Of a stretch of 64,000 nucleotides of DNA, positions 48,737 through 58,544 are shown piece after piece; the first letter of the stretch is position 1, and every line of letters begins with the position of its first letter. The stretch is taken from NCBI GenBank assembly GCA_023664305.1, contig JAMPFT010000009.1:23960-87959 (forward strand), written 5' to 3'. Below the pieces are notes generated by a model that was not told the origin of the DNA, made no database searches, and worked only from the letters and a program-made list of their open reading frames with translations. The position numbers and the translations under genes are program-made. This stretch comes from a bacterium (GTDB lineage: Bacteria > Bacillota > Clostridia > Lachnospirales > Lachnospiraceae).

Positions 48737-49774
48737 CTACCGAAGCTCCATCGCAACCGTCACATCGTTTCCCCGCACGCATACCCGGGCCGCGCTTCCC
48801 ACCACCAGAGGCATCATCGGCGGTCTGTGCCCCAGATCCACATCCAGAATCACCGGCACATTCTTTCGTCCCGCCACCTCCAGCACTGCCCCGTACGCAT
48901 CCAGATTCATCATCGGCTCCCCGTTTGCAGGTCTGCCGATCAAAAAGCCTTTCGCATGCTGAAACCAGCCGGACTCTTCCATCTGCCACATGGCACGGCG
49001 GATGGCAAACACATTCAGATCGCAGGACTCCAAAAACCACAGGATACCGTCGTCTTTGTATTTCTCCGCAAAAATCTTTGTCTTGTCAAACTGGGTCCCC
49101 GTCAGATTGACCAGACAGTCCATACAGCCTCCCAGCAGCCTGCCGGAAAAGCAGATTTCCTCATCGTCCGCAATCCGCCTTTGTCCCAGAAAGCTTTTAA
49201 CCGCAAGAGGCTCCGTCAGGTTATAAGGCTCCAGAGGATGTTCTTCGTCCTTAAACGATTCGTTCTCCCACATCCCGTAACCGCTCACCCTGCGGGTCTC
49301 TCCCGTCAGAATCCGAAAAGCGTCCCACAGCGATCGGTGCCAGGGCTCCATGCCAAAGCTGGGCGCACAGGGGCCGTATACGGAAGCCGTGTCCGCCAGA
49401 ACCGCCAGCGTGTAAGTCAGATTCGTATTATCGGAATAGCCCATGAACCATTTGGGCTCCAGCCGCGCCAGCTTTCCAAAATCCACAAAGGGGAGAATTT
49501 CGCACATCAGCTCTCCGCCGCCGCAGGAAATCAGACAGTCCGCTTCGGAGGCAAACATCTCCATGACCTCCGCGCCGCACTTTTCAGGCGTATTGCTGAT
49601 CCCCACTCCTTTGTCGGCATAGCAGTTGGGACCCGTAAGAAGCTTATAGCCTTTCTCCCTCCAGTTTTTCAGGGCGGCATCAAAAGCCGTCCGATAAGGC
49701 TCTGTCGCACACCCGAAGGACGGCGCAAGAAAGCCTATTGTTCCGCCCTCAGGTAAATTTTTCGGATATCTCAT
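48737..49774 (-). CDS. S66 family peptidase (LD-carboxypeptidase/MccF-like)
   Basis: 345 residues. The catalytic Ser is in the nucleophile elbow MGYSDNTNL (Ser114), after SCGGGELM; the Glu-His partners lie in LWFLESCDL and VDLGHRPPMMP. S66 enzymes cleave L,D-peptide bonds in muropeptide recycling (LdcA) or hydrolyse microcin C-like aminoacyl nucleotides (MccF). The sequence alone does not separate the two. It is probably cytoplasmic (no signal peptide). It lies between the AT-rich island and lysA. Confidence 0.88.
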   Translation of the reverse strand: MRYPKNLPEGGTIGFLAPSFGCATEPYRTAFDAALKNWREKGYKLLTGPNCYADKGVGISNTPEKCGAEVMEMFASEADCLISCGGGELMCEILPFVDFGKLARLEPKWFMGYSDNTNLTYTLAVLADTASVYGPCAPSFGMEPWHRSLWDAFRILTGETRRVSGYGMWENESFKDEEHPLEPYNLTEPLAVKSFLGQRRIADDEEICFSGRLLGGCMDCLVNLTGTQFDKTKIFAEKYKDDGILWFLESCDLNVFAIRRAMWQMEESGWFQHAKGFLIGRPANGEPMMNLDAYGAVLEVAGRKNVPVILDVDLGHRPPMMPLVVGSAARVCVRGNDVTVAMELR

Positions 49775-49830
49775 TTCCTGCCTCCCTGCCTTTTGTTTCC
49801 CGCAAAAAAGTGCCCCTTCGTAACGCTTTT

Positions 49831-51102
49831 TTATCCTCTCAGTTTATCATAGATTTCAAAGCAGTCAAACGTGGCAAAGTAATCCTCCGGCGTCTCCGCC
49901 CGGCGGATGAGCTCGACGCTTCCGTCCTCCCGCAGCAAAAGCTCCGCGGATTTCAGCTTTCCGTTGTAATTGTAACCCATGGAAAAGCCGTGCGCCCCGG
50001 TATCGTGGATCGCAAGGTAATCCCCGATCTCCACCTCCGGCAGCGGCCTGTCGATGGCAAACTTGTCGTTATTCTCGCAAAGCGATCCCACCACGTCATA
50101 CACACGGTCGCAGGGCCTTCCTTCCTTCCCCAGAACGGTAATATGATGATACGCGCCGTACATGGCGGGACGCATCAGATTCACCGCACAGGCGTCCACG
50201 CCGAGGTACTCCTTGTAAATATGCTTCTCGTGGATCACCCTGGTCACCAGATGGCCGTAAGGCGCCGTCATGAACCGCCCCAGCTCGGTATAGATCGCCA
50301 CATCCCCCATGCCCGCGGGTACTAACACCTCTTCATAAATCTTTCTCACGCCCTCCCCGATCACTCTGATATCGTTAGGCTCCTGATCCGGCCTGTAGGG
50401 CGTGCCGATTCCGCCGGACAGGTTGATAAAGGTAATATGCGCCCCCGTCTGTTCCTGCAGCTCGACCGCAAGCTCGAACAGCTGCTTCGCCAGCGTCGGA
50501 TAATACTCGTTGGTGACGGTATTGCTGGCTAAAAAGGAGTGGATTCCGAAATTTTCCACGCCCTTTTCCCTTAATCTCCGGAATCCTTCGAACATCTGCT
50601 CCCTGGTGAAGCCATATTTTGCGTCTCCGGGATGATCCATGATATCCGTTCCCAGAGAAAAATGTCCGCCGGGATTAAAGCGGCAGCTTAACGTCGCGGG
50701 CAGCTTCCCCAGGATTTTCTCCAGGAAATCAATATGCGTGATATCGTCCAAATTGACGGTCGCGCCGATTTCTGCGGCATAGGCAAATTCCTCCGCCGGG
50801 GTATCGTTCGAGGAAAACATAATATCCTCTCCGCCTATTCCCAGTGCGTGGCTCAGCATCAGCTCCGTCATGGAAGAACAGTCACAGCCGCAGCCGCATT
50901 CTCTCAAAATATCGATCAAAAAGGGATTCGGCGTGGCTTTGACGGCAAAGAACTCCTTATATCCCGGATTCCAGGAAAAAGCTTCCTTCAGGGCTAATGC
51001 ATTTTCCCGAATACCTCTCTCGTCATAAATGTGAAAGGGAGTCGGATATTGTTTTACAATCTCCTCTACCATCTCTTTTGTCACAAACGCTCTCTTATCC
51101 AT
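49831..51102 (-). CDS. lysA: Diaminopimelate decarboxylase
   Basis: 423 residues from the ATG at 51102 (MDKRAFVT), GAGGAAAAG 6-8 nt upstream; a longer frame to 51267 has no supporting site. Fold-type III PLP enzyme: lysine in FFAVKATPNP (Lys55), SSMTELMLSHALG, GGHFSLGTDIMD, LSGGIGTPYRPDQEP and a C-terminal LCENNDKFA. This variant with a FAVKATPNP motif is close to the decarboxylases that pair with ddh. It makes lysine from meso-DAP. It is immediately downstream of ddh. Confidence 0.9.
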   Translation of the reverse strand: MDKRAFVTKEMVEEIVKQYPTPFHIYDERGIRENALALKEAFSWNPGYKEFFAVKATPNPFLIDILRECGCGCDCSSMTELMLSHALGIGGEDIMFSSNDTPAEEFAYAAEIGATVNLDDITHIDFLEKILGKLPATLSCRFNPGGHFSLGTDIMDHPGDAKYGFTREQMFEGFRRLREKGVENFGIHSFLASNTVTNEYYPTLAKQLFELAVELQEQTGAHITFINLSGGIGTPYRPDQEPNDIRVIGEGVRKIYEEVLVPAGMGDVAIYTELGRFMTAPYGHLVTRVIHEKHIYKEYLGVDACAVNLMRPAMYGAYHHITVLGKEGRPCDRVYDVVGSLCENNDKFAIDRPLPEVEIGDYLAIHDTGAHGFSMGYNYNGKLKSAELLLREDGSVELIRRAETPEDYFATFDCFEIYDKLRG

Positions 51103-51295
51103 TTTCTTTTCCTCGTCCCGTAATCTGCAGACTGCTTTCAAAATCTGCATTTTTCTCATCCCCTGATCCGCCGCGCAGGCGTTTCCCGCATCCGACGCCG
51201 CAACCGTCGGGCAATCCCTCTCTGCGGCTTTTTTCTGCAGACGCGGCAGGACATTCTGTTTTTTCACCGCCGCGCAGGCAGTCCTTCTTCCGCCG

Positions 51296-52273
51296 TCACA
51301 GCAGACGGCTTCTCATCTCCTCCGCCGTCATGGGACTTAAATAGGCCGGCGCTACGTCGAACACCGTCTTACACCCTTTCATTCCCTCCTGATTCATACG
51401 GTACGCCGCCCTCGCATAAGCGACCAGAACGCAGGCCGTAAATTCCGGGTTGGAATCCAGCTTCAGACTGTATTCGATCACATGGCTGTGCTCTCCGTTT
51501 TGTCCCGTCTTTCCTGTCCGCAGCACAAACCCGCCGTGCGGGATCCCCGCATGGTCGCGCTCCAGCTCCTCCTCCGTGATGAAATGAACCGTCGTGTCAT
51601 AGTCGGCAAAATAGTCCGGCATGGTCTTAATCTCTCTCTCGATCCGTTCCCTGTCCGCGCCTTCCTCTGCCACCACAAAGCATTCTCTAATATGCTTCTG
51701 CCGGGCCGTCAGCTCCGGATTTTCGCCCCTGCGCACCGCCTCCAGCGCTTCCTCCACGGGAACGGTATACTGCTTGGCATTCCTGACGCCCGCGATCCTG
51801 CGGATCGCGTCGGAATGTCCCTGACTGACGCCCTTTCCCCAGAACGTGTAATCGCTGCCCTGGCGCAAAATTGCGTTGGCATACAGTCTGTTCAGGGAAA
51901 ACATACCCGGGTCCCATCCCACGGAAATCATGGCGGTCTTTCCGCCCTCCCGAGCCGCCTGATCCACAGCCGCAAAATGCTCCGGAATCTTCGCATGGGT
52001 GTCAAAGCTGTCTACCACATTAAAATAACGCGCATATTCCGCCGTCTGCTTCGGCAGATCCGTAGCGGAGCCTCCGCACAGCATCAATACGTCGATATCG
52101 TCCTTTCTTTTCAGAATCTCGTCCACAGAATATACCGGCACTCCGCTGAGCGTCTTTACTGTCTCCGGAGCTCTTCTGGTAAAAACGGCGGTCAGCTCCA
52201 TGTCGCCGTTCTGACGCACCGCGCACTCGATTCCCTTTCCCAGATTTCCGTAACCCATAATTGCAATTTTCAT
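51296..52273 (-). CDS. ddh: meso-Diaminopimelate dehydrogenase
   Basis: 325 residues from the ATG at 52273 (MKIAIMGYGNLGKGIE); starts 4 or 8 codons upstream are possible. NADP Rossmann motif at the N-terminus, then FTRRAPETVK, VDSFDTHAKIPEHF, SVGWDPGMFSLNRLYANAI and FWGKGVSQGHSDAIRRI, all characteristic of Ddh. It reductively aminates tetrahydrodipicolinate to meso-DAP in one step, the short lysine/peptidoglycan route. It lies 27 nt downstream of ung and 193 nt upstream of lysA. Confidence 0.94.
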   Translation of the reverse strand: MKIAIMGYGNLGKGIECAVRQNGDMELTAVFTRRAPETVKTLSGVPVYSVDEILKRKDDIDVLMLCGGSATDLPKQTAEYARYFNVVDSFDTHAKIPEHFAAVDQAAREGGKTAMISVGWDPGMFSLNRLYANAILRQGSDYTFWGKGVSQGHSDAIRRIAGVRNAKQYTVPVEEALEAVRRGENPELTARQKHIRECFVVAEEGADRERIEREIKTMPDYFADYDTTVHFITEEELERDHAGIPHGGFVLRTGKTGQNGEHSHVIEYSLKLDSNPEFTACVLVAYARAAYRMNQEGMKGCKTVFDVAPAYLSPMTAEEMRSRLL

Positions 52274-52300
52274 ATTATTGACCATACCTTTCCGCAATTT

Positions 52301-52975
52301 TTACCTGTTTTCAATCTGCCAGTCGATCGGCCCGACGCCGTGCTCTTTTAGAAAACGGTTCGTCTGACTGAAAGGGCGGCTCCCGAAAAAACCGTTGTAG
52401 GCCGACAGGGGGCTGGGATGCGGCGCTTTCAGGATCAGATGATGCGGATTGTTCAGCATCCGCTCCTTCAGCTGGGCCGGTCTGCCCCAGAGGATAAACA
52501 CGATCGGTCTGTTCTGTTCGTTCAAGGCCCTGATCGCGGCGTCCGTAAACTCTTCCCAGCCCTTTCCCCGGTGGGAATTTGCCATATGCGCCCGCACCGT
52601 CAGAACCGTGTTCAACATCAGAACGCCCTGCTCGGCCCACTTGACAAGATATCCGTTGTTCGGAATATAACAGCCAAGGTCATCCTGCAGCTCCTTATAA
52701 ATGTTCACAAGCGAAGGCGGGATCTCCACCTGTGGCTTCACCGAAAAGCAAAGCCCGTGAGCCTGCCCCACGTTGTGATAGGGATCCTGCCCGATAATCA
52801 CTACCTTCACCTTACTCAAGGGCGTCAGATGAAAGGCATTGAAGATATCGTCCGCCGGCGGAAATATCTGCGCCGTGTTGTACTCGTTCAGGACAAATCG
52901 GTACAGCTGACGGTAATACGGTTTGTGAAACTCCGGTTCCAGAACCGACAGCCAGTCGTTGTTTATCATTGCCAT
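52301..52975 (-). CDS. ung: Uracil-DNA glycosylase
   Basis: 224 residues. Catalytic GQDPYHNVGQAHGLCFSV (Asp64), LLNTVLTVRAHMANSH and the C-terminal LKAPHPSPLSAYNGFFGSRPF with the catalytic His. It removes uracil from DNA in base-excision repair. The start at 52975 (MAMINND) is favoured because GGGAGG lies 9-10 nt before it; starts at 52984 and 52969 are alternatives. It is part of a tight leftward gene run with ddh downstream and hisF upstream. Confidence 0.97.
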   Translation of the reverse strand: MAMINNDWLSVLEPEFHKPYYRQLYRFVLNEYNTAQIFPPADDIFNAFHLTPLSKVKVVIIGQDPYHNVGQAHGLCFSVKPQVEIPPSLVNIYKELQDDLGCYIPNNGYLVKWAEQGVLMLNTVLTVRAHMANSHRGKGWEEFTDAAIRALNEQNRPIVFILWGRPAQLKERMLNNPHHLILKAPHPSPLSAYNGFFGSRPFSQTNRFLKEHGVGPIDWQIENR

Positions 52976-53002
52976 GTCCCGCATCCCCTCCCTTATGTCC
53001 GT

Positions 53003-53764
53003 CTACAGCCGCACACTGACGCCGTTTTCTCTCAAATATTCCTTCACCTGCCGGATCGTCAGCTCCCTGTAATGAAAAAGCGACGCCGCCAGCACGGCCT
53101 CCGCTCCGGCCTCCGCAAGCGCCTCCAGGAAATGCTCCGGTCTGCCCGCGCCGCCGGACGCGATAACCGGGATACGCACCGTCTCCGTCACGGCTTTGAT
53201 CAGCTCCAAATCGTATCCTGCCTTCGTGCCGTCGCAGTCCATACTGGTCAGCAGGATTTCTCCCGCTCCCAGACTTTCCGCTTTTCCTGCCCACTCCACG
53301 GCGTCCATTCCCATATCCACGCGTCCGCCGTTTTTATAGATATTCCAGCCGCTGCCGTCCGCCCTGCGCTTTGCGTCGATGGCCACCACGACGCACTGGC
53401 TGCCGAATTTATCCGCGCCGTCGCTGATCAGCCGCGGGTTCATGATAGCCGCCGAGTTTATCGCAATCTTGTCGGCTCCCTCCCGCAGGATCGCCCGGAA
53501 ATCCTCCACCGTCCGGATCCCGCCGCCTACGGTAAAGGGAATAAACACCCGCTCCGCCACCTGGCGCACCCAGCTAAGCTGAGTATCCCGATTGTCCGCA
53601 GAGGCGTTGATATCCAGAAAAACCACTTCGTCCGCGCCCTCTCTGTCGTAGACGGCGGCCGTCTCTGCCGAATCTCCCGCGTCCTTCAGATCCACAAAGT
53701 TGATACCCTTGACAACCCGCCCGTCCTTCACGTCCAGACAGGGAATCACTCTTTTCGTGTGCAT
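53003..53764 (-). CDS. hisF: Imidazole glycerol phosphate synthase cyclase subunit
   Basis: 253 residues from the ATG at 53764 ([12 protein letters not shown]). TIM barrel with catalytic Asp11 in [13 protein letters not shown] and the second Asp in VVAIDAKR; phosphate-binding [12 protein letters not shown] and [12 protein letters not shown]. With HisH it makes IGP and AICAR from PRFAR in histidine synthesis. hisH lies 82 nt upstream. Other his genes are not in the window. Confidence 0.97.
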   Translation of the reverse strand: MHTKRVIPCLDVKDGRVVKGINFVDLKDAGDSAETAAVYDREGADEVVFLDINASADNRDTQLSWVRQVAERVFIPFTVGGGIRTVEDFRAILREGADKIAINSAAIMNPRLISDGADKFGSQCVVVAIDAKRRADGSGWNIYKNGGRVDMGMDAVEWAGKAESLGAGEILLTSMDCDGTKAGYDLELIKAVTETVRIPVIASGGAGRPEHFLEALAEAGAEAVLAASLFHYRELTIRQVKEYLRENGVSVRL

Positions 53765-53846
53765 TTTCGTCAGCCTCCGTTCCACGCTTTCGCCATGCCG
53801 CCCGCGCGGCAGCATATCCTGCAGCCGCCAAAAGCTTCTGCGTCCT

Positions 53847-54464
53847 CTAACCCTTCCGCGTTATTCCGATAAAATTCCGCAGGATCCGCAGCCCTGCGTC
53901 GGAGCTTTTCTCCGGATGAAACTGACAGGCAAATACGTTTCCCTGTTCCACGGAGGCGTGAATCCGCACGCCGTATTCCGCCGTGGCGGTGACGATCTCT
54001 TCCTCTTGTGCCTCCAGATAATAAGAATGTACAAAATAGACATATGTTTTTTCCGGCAGTCCTTTTAGAAGTCTTCCCCGGTTTAAAAAGCTTAAATCGT
54101 TCCAGCCGATGTGAGGCACCTTTACCCCGGTCTGCACGGGGATTTTTACAATTCTGCCCTTCAGGATATGAAGTCCTTCCACCCCCGGACTCTCCTCGCT
54201 GCCGTCAAACAAAAGCTGAAGCCCCAGACAGATGCCCAAGAGGGGAATCTGCCTCTTTACGCACTCCCGCAGCACTTCATCCAGTCCGGCGGCACAAAGC
54301 CTGTTCATAGCGTCACCAAAGGACCCGACCCCCGGCAGTATCACGCCGTCTGCGCGCAGAATCACGGCGGGATCTCTTGTCACCGCCGTTTCTTCCTTCA
54401 GAAAAAGAAGAGCCTTTTCCACACTTTTCAGATTTCCCGCATCATAATCAACGATTGCAATCAT
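53847..54464 (-). CDS. hisH: Imidazole glycerol phosphate synthase glutaminase subunit
   Basis: 205 residues from the ATG at 54464, GGAGGAGA upstream. Class I glutamine amidotransferase triad: Cys79 in [11 protein letters not shown], His and Glu in ACQFHPEKS. The oxyanion segment [10 protein letters not shown] is present. It supplies ammonia to HisF. Forms an isolated hisH-hisF pair; the rest of the pathway must be elsewhere. Confidence 0.96.
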   Translation of the reverse strand: MIAIVDYDAGNLKSVEKALLFLKEETAVTRDPAVILRADGVILPGVGSFGDAMNRLCAAGLDEVLRECVKRQIPLLGICLGLQLLFDGSEESPGVEGLHILKGRIVKIPVQTGVKVPHIGWNDLSFLNRGRLLKGLPEKTYVYFVHSYYLEAQEEEIVTATAEYGVRIHASVEQGNVFACQFHPEKSSDAGLRILRNFIGITRKG

Positions 54465-54522
54465 ACCGTCAATCTCCTCCGCGCATGTCTTTTTGTCCGC
54501 CGGAAACAACCTGAAAAGCGGT

Positions 54523-56514
54523 CTACTGATTTTCGATAAAGAGACCGTTTCCCAGTTCTTCCTCCTCCGGCAGAGGATCCGACATACCGCCGTCTTCCGC
54601 CTCCTCCGGCGTATCCTGCGCTGTCGGAGCATCCGGCTCGTTCCATTTCTCTAAAGACTTTCCTTCCACAACAGCCGTCACCATTCTTGTGTAGGTAATA
54701 TCGTTTCGCTGGGAAGCAATCTCCTTCGCCTGGCTCTCCGTCAGGCCGTACCTCTCCTCCAGCGCATTCAGAATCGCCGCATATCCTGCCGCAACCTCGG
54801 ACCCGGCGTTCCAGCGGTTCGCGTACTCATACAGTTCAGGATACCGGTCTACCGACTGGATCAGGCTGTCCAAAGCCTGCAGCTCGTCTCCCTCTTCCAC
54901 CCAAAATTCATATTCCCGCATCCACAATCTGATATAGAGAATACTTTCCGACTTGCCGAACATAATACTCTCGGTTTCGTCCAGCTTTTTCCCGAACAAA
55001 TCCCGATAACAGGTCTCATAATCCCCCTGATAATATGCCGTCCTCGCGTTACTCTTGTCCGTATATTCTGCCGCCGCATTCACGAATACGAACAGAAGCA
55101 CTCCCAGCGAAACGCCGACCAGGACCACCGGCAGAACCTTTTTAACAGACAGCTTCTTCCCAAAGCCGACAGCGGGCTCCTTCGGCTCTTTTTCTTTTCC
55201 GGCCTTCGCCGGTTTCTTCTGTTTCGCCGGCTTCTTGGGCTTGGCCTGTTTCTTTTGCTTCGCGTCCTTATCCTTTTTGGGCTTTGCCTTGGCCGCATTC
55301 CCGCCTTTCCCAGACTTTTTGCCGCCGCCCTTCTCGTTGTCCAGCTCGTTCAAAATCTCCTGATTTTCCTCGGAAAGCCGAAGATCCTCGTTCTCATCGT
55401 CATCCTCCGTCAGGAAATCCTTTATCTTGGAAAGGAACGGCTTTTTCCCTTTGTCCTCCCCGTCTTCCCCGTCTGCGTCCCGGTCGGGAATCAGCTTATC
55501 GGCCTCGTCCGGATCCAATGCAAGCGTTTCGTCGGAAAAGATAGAATCCCCGTCCGCATCATCCGTAAACAGGCCGTCAATATCTACCCCCAGCCCGTCA
55601 TCCTCCGGCTCTTCTTCCTGTGCCCCGTCCCCTTGCGGCTCTTTTTCCCCGGCCTCTGCGCTCTGTGGCTCTTCTTCCCGGTTCTCTGCGTCCTGCTTTT
55701 TATCCCGTGCCGCAGCGTCTCCTGCTTCCCTCTCCGGAGAATCCGCCTCTTTTGCCCCGCCGTCCTCAGAAAACGCGGCGTCTTCTGCCCCGTCAAATTC
55801 CGCGTCAATGTCAAAAAATTCCGCCTGCTCTTCCTCTTTTTCCGCAGGCATGGCGTCTGTCTCCGGCATCTTTGCCTCGGAGAGGATGGAATCCAGCAGC
55901 GACATATCCATAAATTCCGATTCTTCGATATCGTCCGTCAACCCGGCGGCTTTCTTCGCCTGCTTCTTCCTTTTGGCGTCGGCCTTCGCCAGCTTTGCCG
56001 CCTCCTTAGAAGCCTGTCTCTCCGCCTTTTTGGCAGCGGCCTCCGCCTTCTTGCGCTCCCGTTTTTCCTCCCTGCTCTCCCCTTTGCGGGCGGGCTTTTC
56101 ATCGCTTGTCTCCGCTTCCCGTCTCCCCCCGACATCCGCTTCGGGCTTTTCTTCCGAAAGCTCCCATTCCGAACCGTCCTCCGAATCGTCAATCGTTTCG
56201 TGATTGTCCGATTTTTCAAGCAGCTCCTGTATTTCCTGGAGTTCGCTGTCGTCGCTGTCCTCCAGCATCTTCAGCACATCCTCGTCCGAAAGATCCATAT
56301 CGGAGGCATTCAGAAAATCATCCTCATCCGTCTTCTCATCGACAGTCAGCAGATTTTCAATCTCGTCCTCCGTCATGCCGCTGACCGCATCCAGATCAAG
56401 GGACAGATCCTCCCCGCTGTCTTCCGGCTGCGTTCCGACGCTGTCTTCCGGCGCATCGTCCTTTTCTTCCAGATTTTTCAAAAGCTTATCCAGATAGTCT
56501 TCCTGTGAAGGCAT
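54523..56514 (-). CDS. Large acidic single-pass membrane protein of unknown function
   Basis: 663 residues. Residues 1-330 are highly acidic (Asp/Glu-rich, MTEDEIENLL-type short helices) interrupted by a Lys/Ala/Arg coiled coil at about 140-190. Residues about 395-455 are very Lys/Pro/Ala-rich. One transmembrane helix follows (KVLPVVLVGVSLGVLLFVFV, about 465-485). The extracytoplasmic part (about 490-620) has TPR-like helices (YYQGDYETCYRDLFG, DSLIQSVDRYPELYEYANR). The large acidic cytoplasmic tail suggests an interaction scaffold. Upstream of hisH by 58 nt. Not a recognised family. Confidence 0.75.
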   Translation of the reverse strand: MPSQEDYLDKLLKNLEEKDDAPEDSVGTQPEDSGEDLSLDLDAVSGMTEDEIENLLTVDEKTDEDDFLNASDMDLSDEDVLKMLEDSDDSELQEIQELLEKSDNHETIDDSEDGSEWELSEEKPEADVGGRREAETSDEKPARKGESREEKRERKKAEAAAKKAERQASKEAAKLAKADAKRKKQAKKAAGLTDDIEESEFMDMSLLDSILSEAKMPETDAMPAEKEEEQAEFFDIDAEFDGAEDAAFSEDGGAKEADSPEREAGDAAARDKKQDAENREEEPQSAEAGEKEPQGDGAQEEEPEDDGLGVDIDGLFTDDADGDSIFSDETLALDPDEADKLIPDRDADGEDGEDKGKKPFLSKIKDFLTEDDDENEDLRLSEENQEILNELDNEKGGGKKSGKGGNAAKAKPKKDKDAKQKKQAKPKKPAKQKKPAKAGKEKEPKEPAVGFGKKLSVKKVLPVVLVGVSLGVLLFVFVNAAAEYTDKSNARTAYYQGDYETCYRDLFGKKLDETESIMFGKSESILYIRLWMREYEFWVEEGDELQALDSLIQSVDRYPELYEYANRWNAGSEVAAGYAAILNALEERYGLTESQAKEIASQRNDITYTRMVTAVVEGKSLEKWNEPDAPTAQDTPEEAEDGGMSDPLPEEEELGNGLFIENQ

Positions 56515-56592
56515 AATATCTCCTCGACTTTCCTAAATATATGTCACGCCGCCTGTCGCCAGGCGAAGCAATATCCGCGCTACCTTAGTTTA

Positions 56593-57384
56593 TCACAGTA
56601 TGCGCAACCATTCAATCGCATTCTGCGCAATTCCCCATCCTTTTTGCGCCAATTCCTCCGTCAATTGATACAATTTTTCATGCACACGGATCAGGCGCGC
56701 CTGTCTGTTGAAAAAAACAATCTTTTCAAAGGGCCATCGGATCACCGTGGGAAACTGCATCCCCACCCCCAGCTCCAGCACCGCCAGGCTTCGGTTCAGA
56801 GTTCCCTGGAGCCATTTCGTGTAAAGCCTCCACTGCTCCTCATAGCCGCTCTCGGCGTAATTCTCCGCGTAGACGTTGTTCAGGATCATCCGCCCGCCGC
56901 ATGCTTTACAGCTTCCGGGCAGATATTTTTCCTCCGAAACGGGGCGTCCCTCAAAAAGCGCCGTAAACAGCTTTTCGATATGTTCCCGATCCGTCTCCTC
57001 CAAATCGGCCACACTCTCCGGACATCCCTTCTCGCACTGCTTCATTAATCCCGTCCCGCAGGGCATCACAATTCTTCCCGGTTTCCAGGGCGCAAGCGCC
57101 ACGCGGCTGTCTACGACCGTAGCCACCGCAAAATAATTCCTGCCCTCCAAAAGCGCGGCAAGCTTCTGAAGCGTCTCTTCCACGCAGGCTCCCCCCAGCC
57201 GTCGGGAACAGTATTCGCCCCAGGCGGGCGAAAGCCACAGGCAGTCCCTTTCCCGAAGAAACGCGCAGCCTTTTTCATACTCCCCGCACTCCCGGAGCCT
57301 TTTTGCGTCGTTAAACTCCTCTCCCAGTCCCACAAGAATCAGCTCCGCATTCTTTAGGGCGGAAAGGATTTCCGATGTCTCCAT
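56593..57384 (-). CDS. Degenerate sirtuin (Sir2)-like protein
   Basis: 263 residues from the ATG at 57384, GGGAG 8 nt before it. The sequence order recalls Sir2: AELILVGLGEEFN (position of the GAGxS NAD loop), a small domain with two cysteine pairs (KQCEKGC near residue 125 and CKACGGRMILNNVY near 165), then LAVLELGVGMQFPTVIRWPFE and VFFNRQARLIRV as in the terminal NAD-binding strands. The usual GISxxSGIPDFR loop and TQNxDxLH/HG catalytic motif are missing or replaced (ATVVD, MPCGTG). It is probably an altered-activity or inactive sirtuin-fold protein. Confidence 0.6.
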   Translation of the reverse strand: METSEILSALKNAELILVGLGEEFNDAKRLRECGEYEKGCAFLRERDCLWLSPAWGEYCSRRLGGACVEETLQKLAALLEGRNYFAVATVVDSRVALAPWKPGRIVMPCGTGLMKQCEKGCPESVADLEETDREHIEKLFTALFEGRPVSEEKYLPGSCKACGGRMILNNVYAENYAESGYEEQWRLYTKWLQGTLNRSLAVLELGVGMQFPTVIRWPFEKIVFFNRQARLIRVHEKLYQLTEELAQKGWGIAQNAIEWLRIL

Positions 57385-57444
57385 TTCCCGTTCTCCCATC
57401 ATACAAGAGAGCCGGGATCCCTCCCAGCTCTCCACTCCAAATCC

Positions 57445-58356
57445 TTATTTATCCAAATGCTTCTCGTCCACCAGCCGGTCCACGATTCTGACCAGATTAC
57501 CGATCTCCGGCTTCGACAGCTGCGCGTCCGCCCCGAGAGATTCGCCCTTCTTCTTCATCTCTTCGTTTACCAGTGAGGAGAAAATAACAACCGGAATGTC
57601 TGAGGTCAGTTCGTCCGACTTCACCAGCTTCGTCAGCCTGTGGCCGTCCATCTCCGGCATCTCGATATCCGTGATGATCAGCCTTACATGCTCCTTCAGC
57701 GTACCGTCCGCCTTGCACTGGCAGATCACATTGAATGCCTGCTGGCCGTTCTCCGTATGAATCAGATTATCGTATCCCGCCTTTTTCAGGGAATCCACAA
57801 TCAGCTTATTCAGAAGAGGCGAATCCTCCGCGATCAGGATCGGCACATTACTCCTCTTCCTCTCGCCCAGCTCGCTGATCTCGGACACCTTAAGCCCCGT
57901 CTCGGGATTGATATCGGATACGATCTTCTCAAAGTCAAGGATGATAATCAGCTTTCCGTCCCGTTTAATGATTCCGGTGGACACACTCTCGTCCGTCGTG
58001 GAAATCGTTGCGTCCGGCTTGATGATATCTCTCCAGGAAACCTTATGGATTCCCAGCACACTGTCAACATGGAACGCAAGATCAAGCTTGTTGAAATTAG
58101 TCAGGATAAACAGACCCGTAGGCTCCGAGGTTCCTCTTCCCAGACAGTTTTTCAGGTCGATAGCGGTAATCATGATATCACGGGGCATAAAGATTCCCTC
58201 GATGCTGGGATGGGAATTTGGCACCGGCGTCACGGGCTCATAAGAGATAATCTCCCGGATCTTCGCCACATTGATGCCGTAGGTATTGCTGCCCAACGTA
58301 AATTCCAGAATTTCCAGTTCATTAGTTCCGCTTTCCAATAAAATTTTTGTATCCAT
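57445..58356 (-). CDS. cheV: CheV-type chemotaxis coupling protein
   Basis: 303 residues from the ATG at 58356 (MDTKILLESG), AGGA 6 nt upstream. A CheW domain (about 10-155; EFTLGSNTYGINVAKIREII) is followed by a receiver domain (about 172-300) with the phospho-acceptor Asp230 in LIITDIEMPEMDG and conserved acidic EDSP, Thr/Ser in VIFSS and Lys in LSKPE. CheV couples receptors to CheA with phosphorylation-dependent adaptation. No other chemotaxis gene lies in the window. It is a single gene with its own AT-rich upstream region. Confidence 0.92.
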   Translation of the reverse strand: MDTKILLESGTNELEILEFTLGSNTYGINVAKIREIISYEPVTPVPNSHPSIEGIFMPRDIMITAIDLKNCLGRGTSEPTGLFILTNFNKLDLAFHVDSVLGIHKVSWRDIIKPDATISTTDESVSTGIIKRDGKLIIILDFEKIVSDINPETGLKVSEISELGERKRSNVPILIAEDSPLLNKLIVDSLKKAGYDNLIHTENGQQAFNVICQCKADGTLKEHVRLIITDIEMPEMDGHRLTKLVKSDELTSDIPVVIFSSLVNEEMKKKGESLGADAQLSKPEIGNLVRIVDRLVDEKHLDK

Positions 58357-58544
58357 TTTCAATCCTATCCGCGCGCTGCGGGGCGCACCCAAATCAATAG
58401 TTGAATACGCATTTTTATTCAACCTTCCACCGTACACCTTGAATAAAAACATTTTAACATACTCCGTCGAAAAATGAAACATTTATCTGCATTTTTTGTG
58501 CAAATTTTTCCGCGAAATTTTCCTGCCTCTTTTTACCGGACGTT

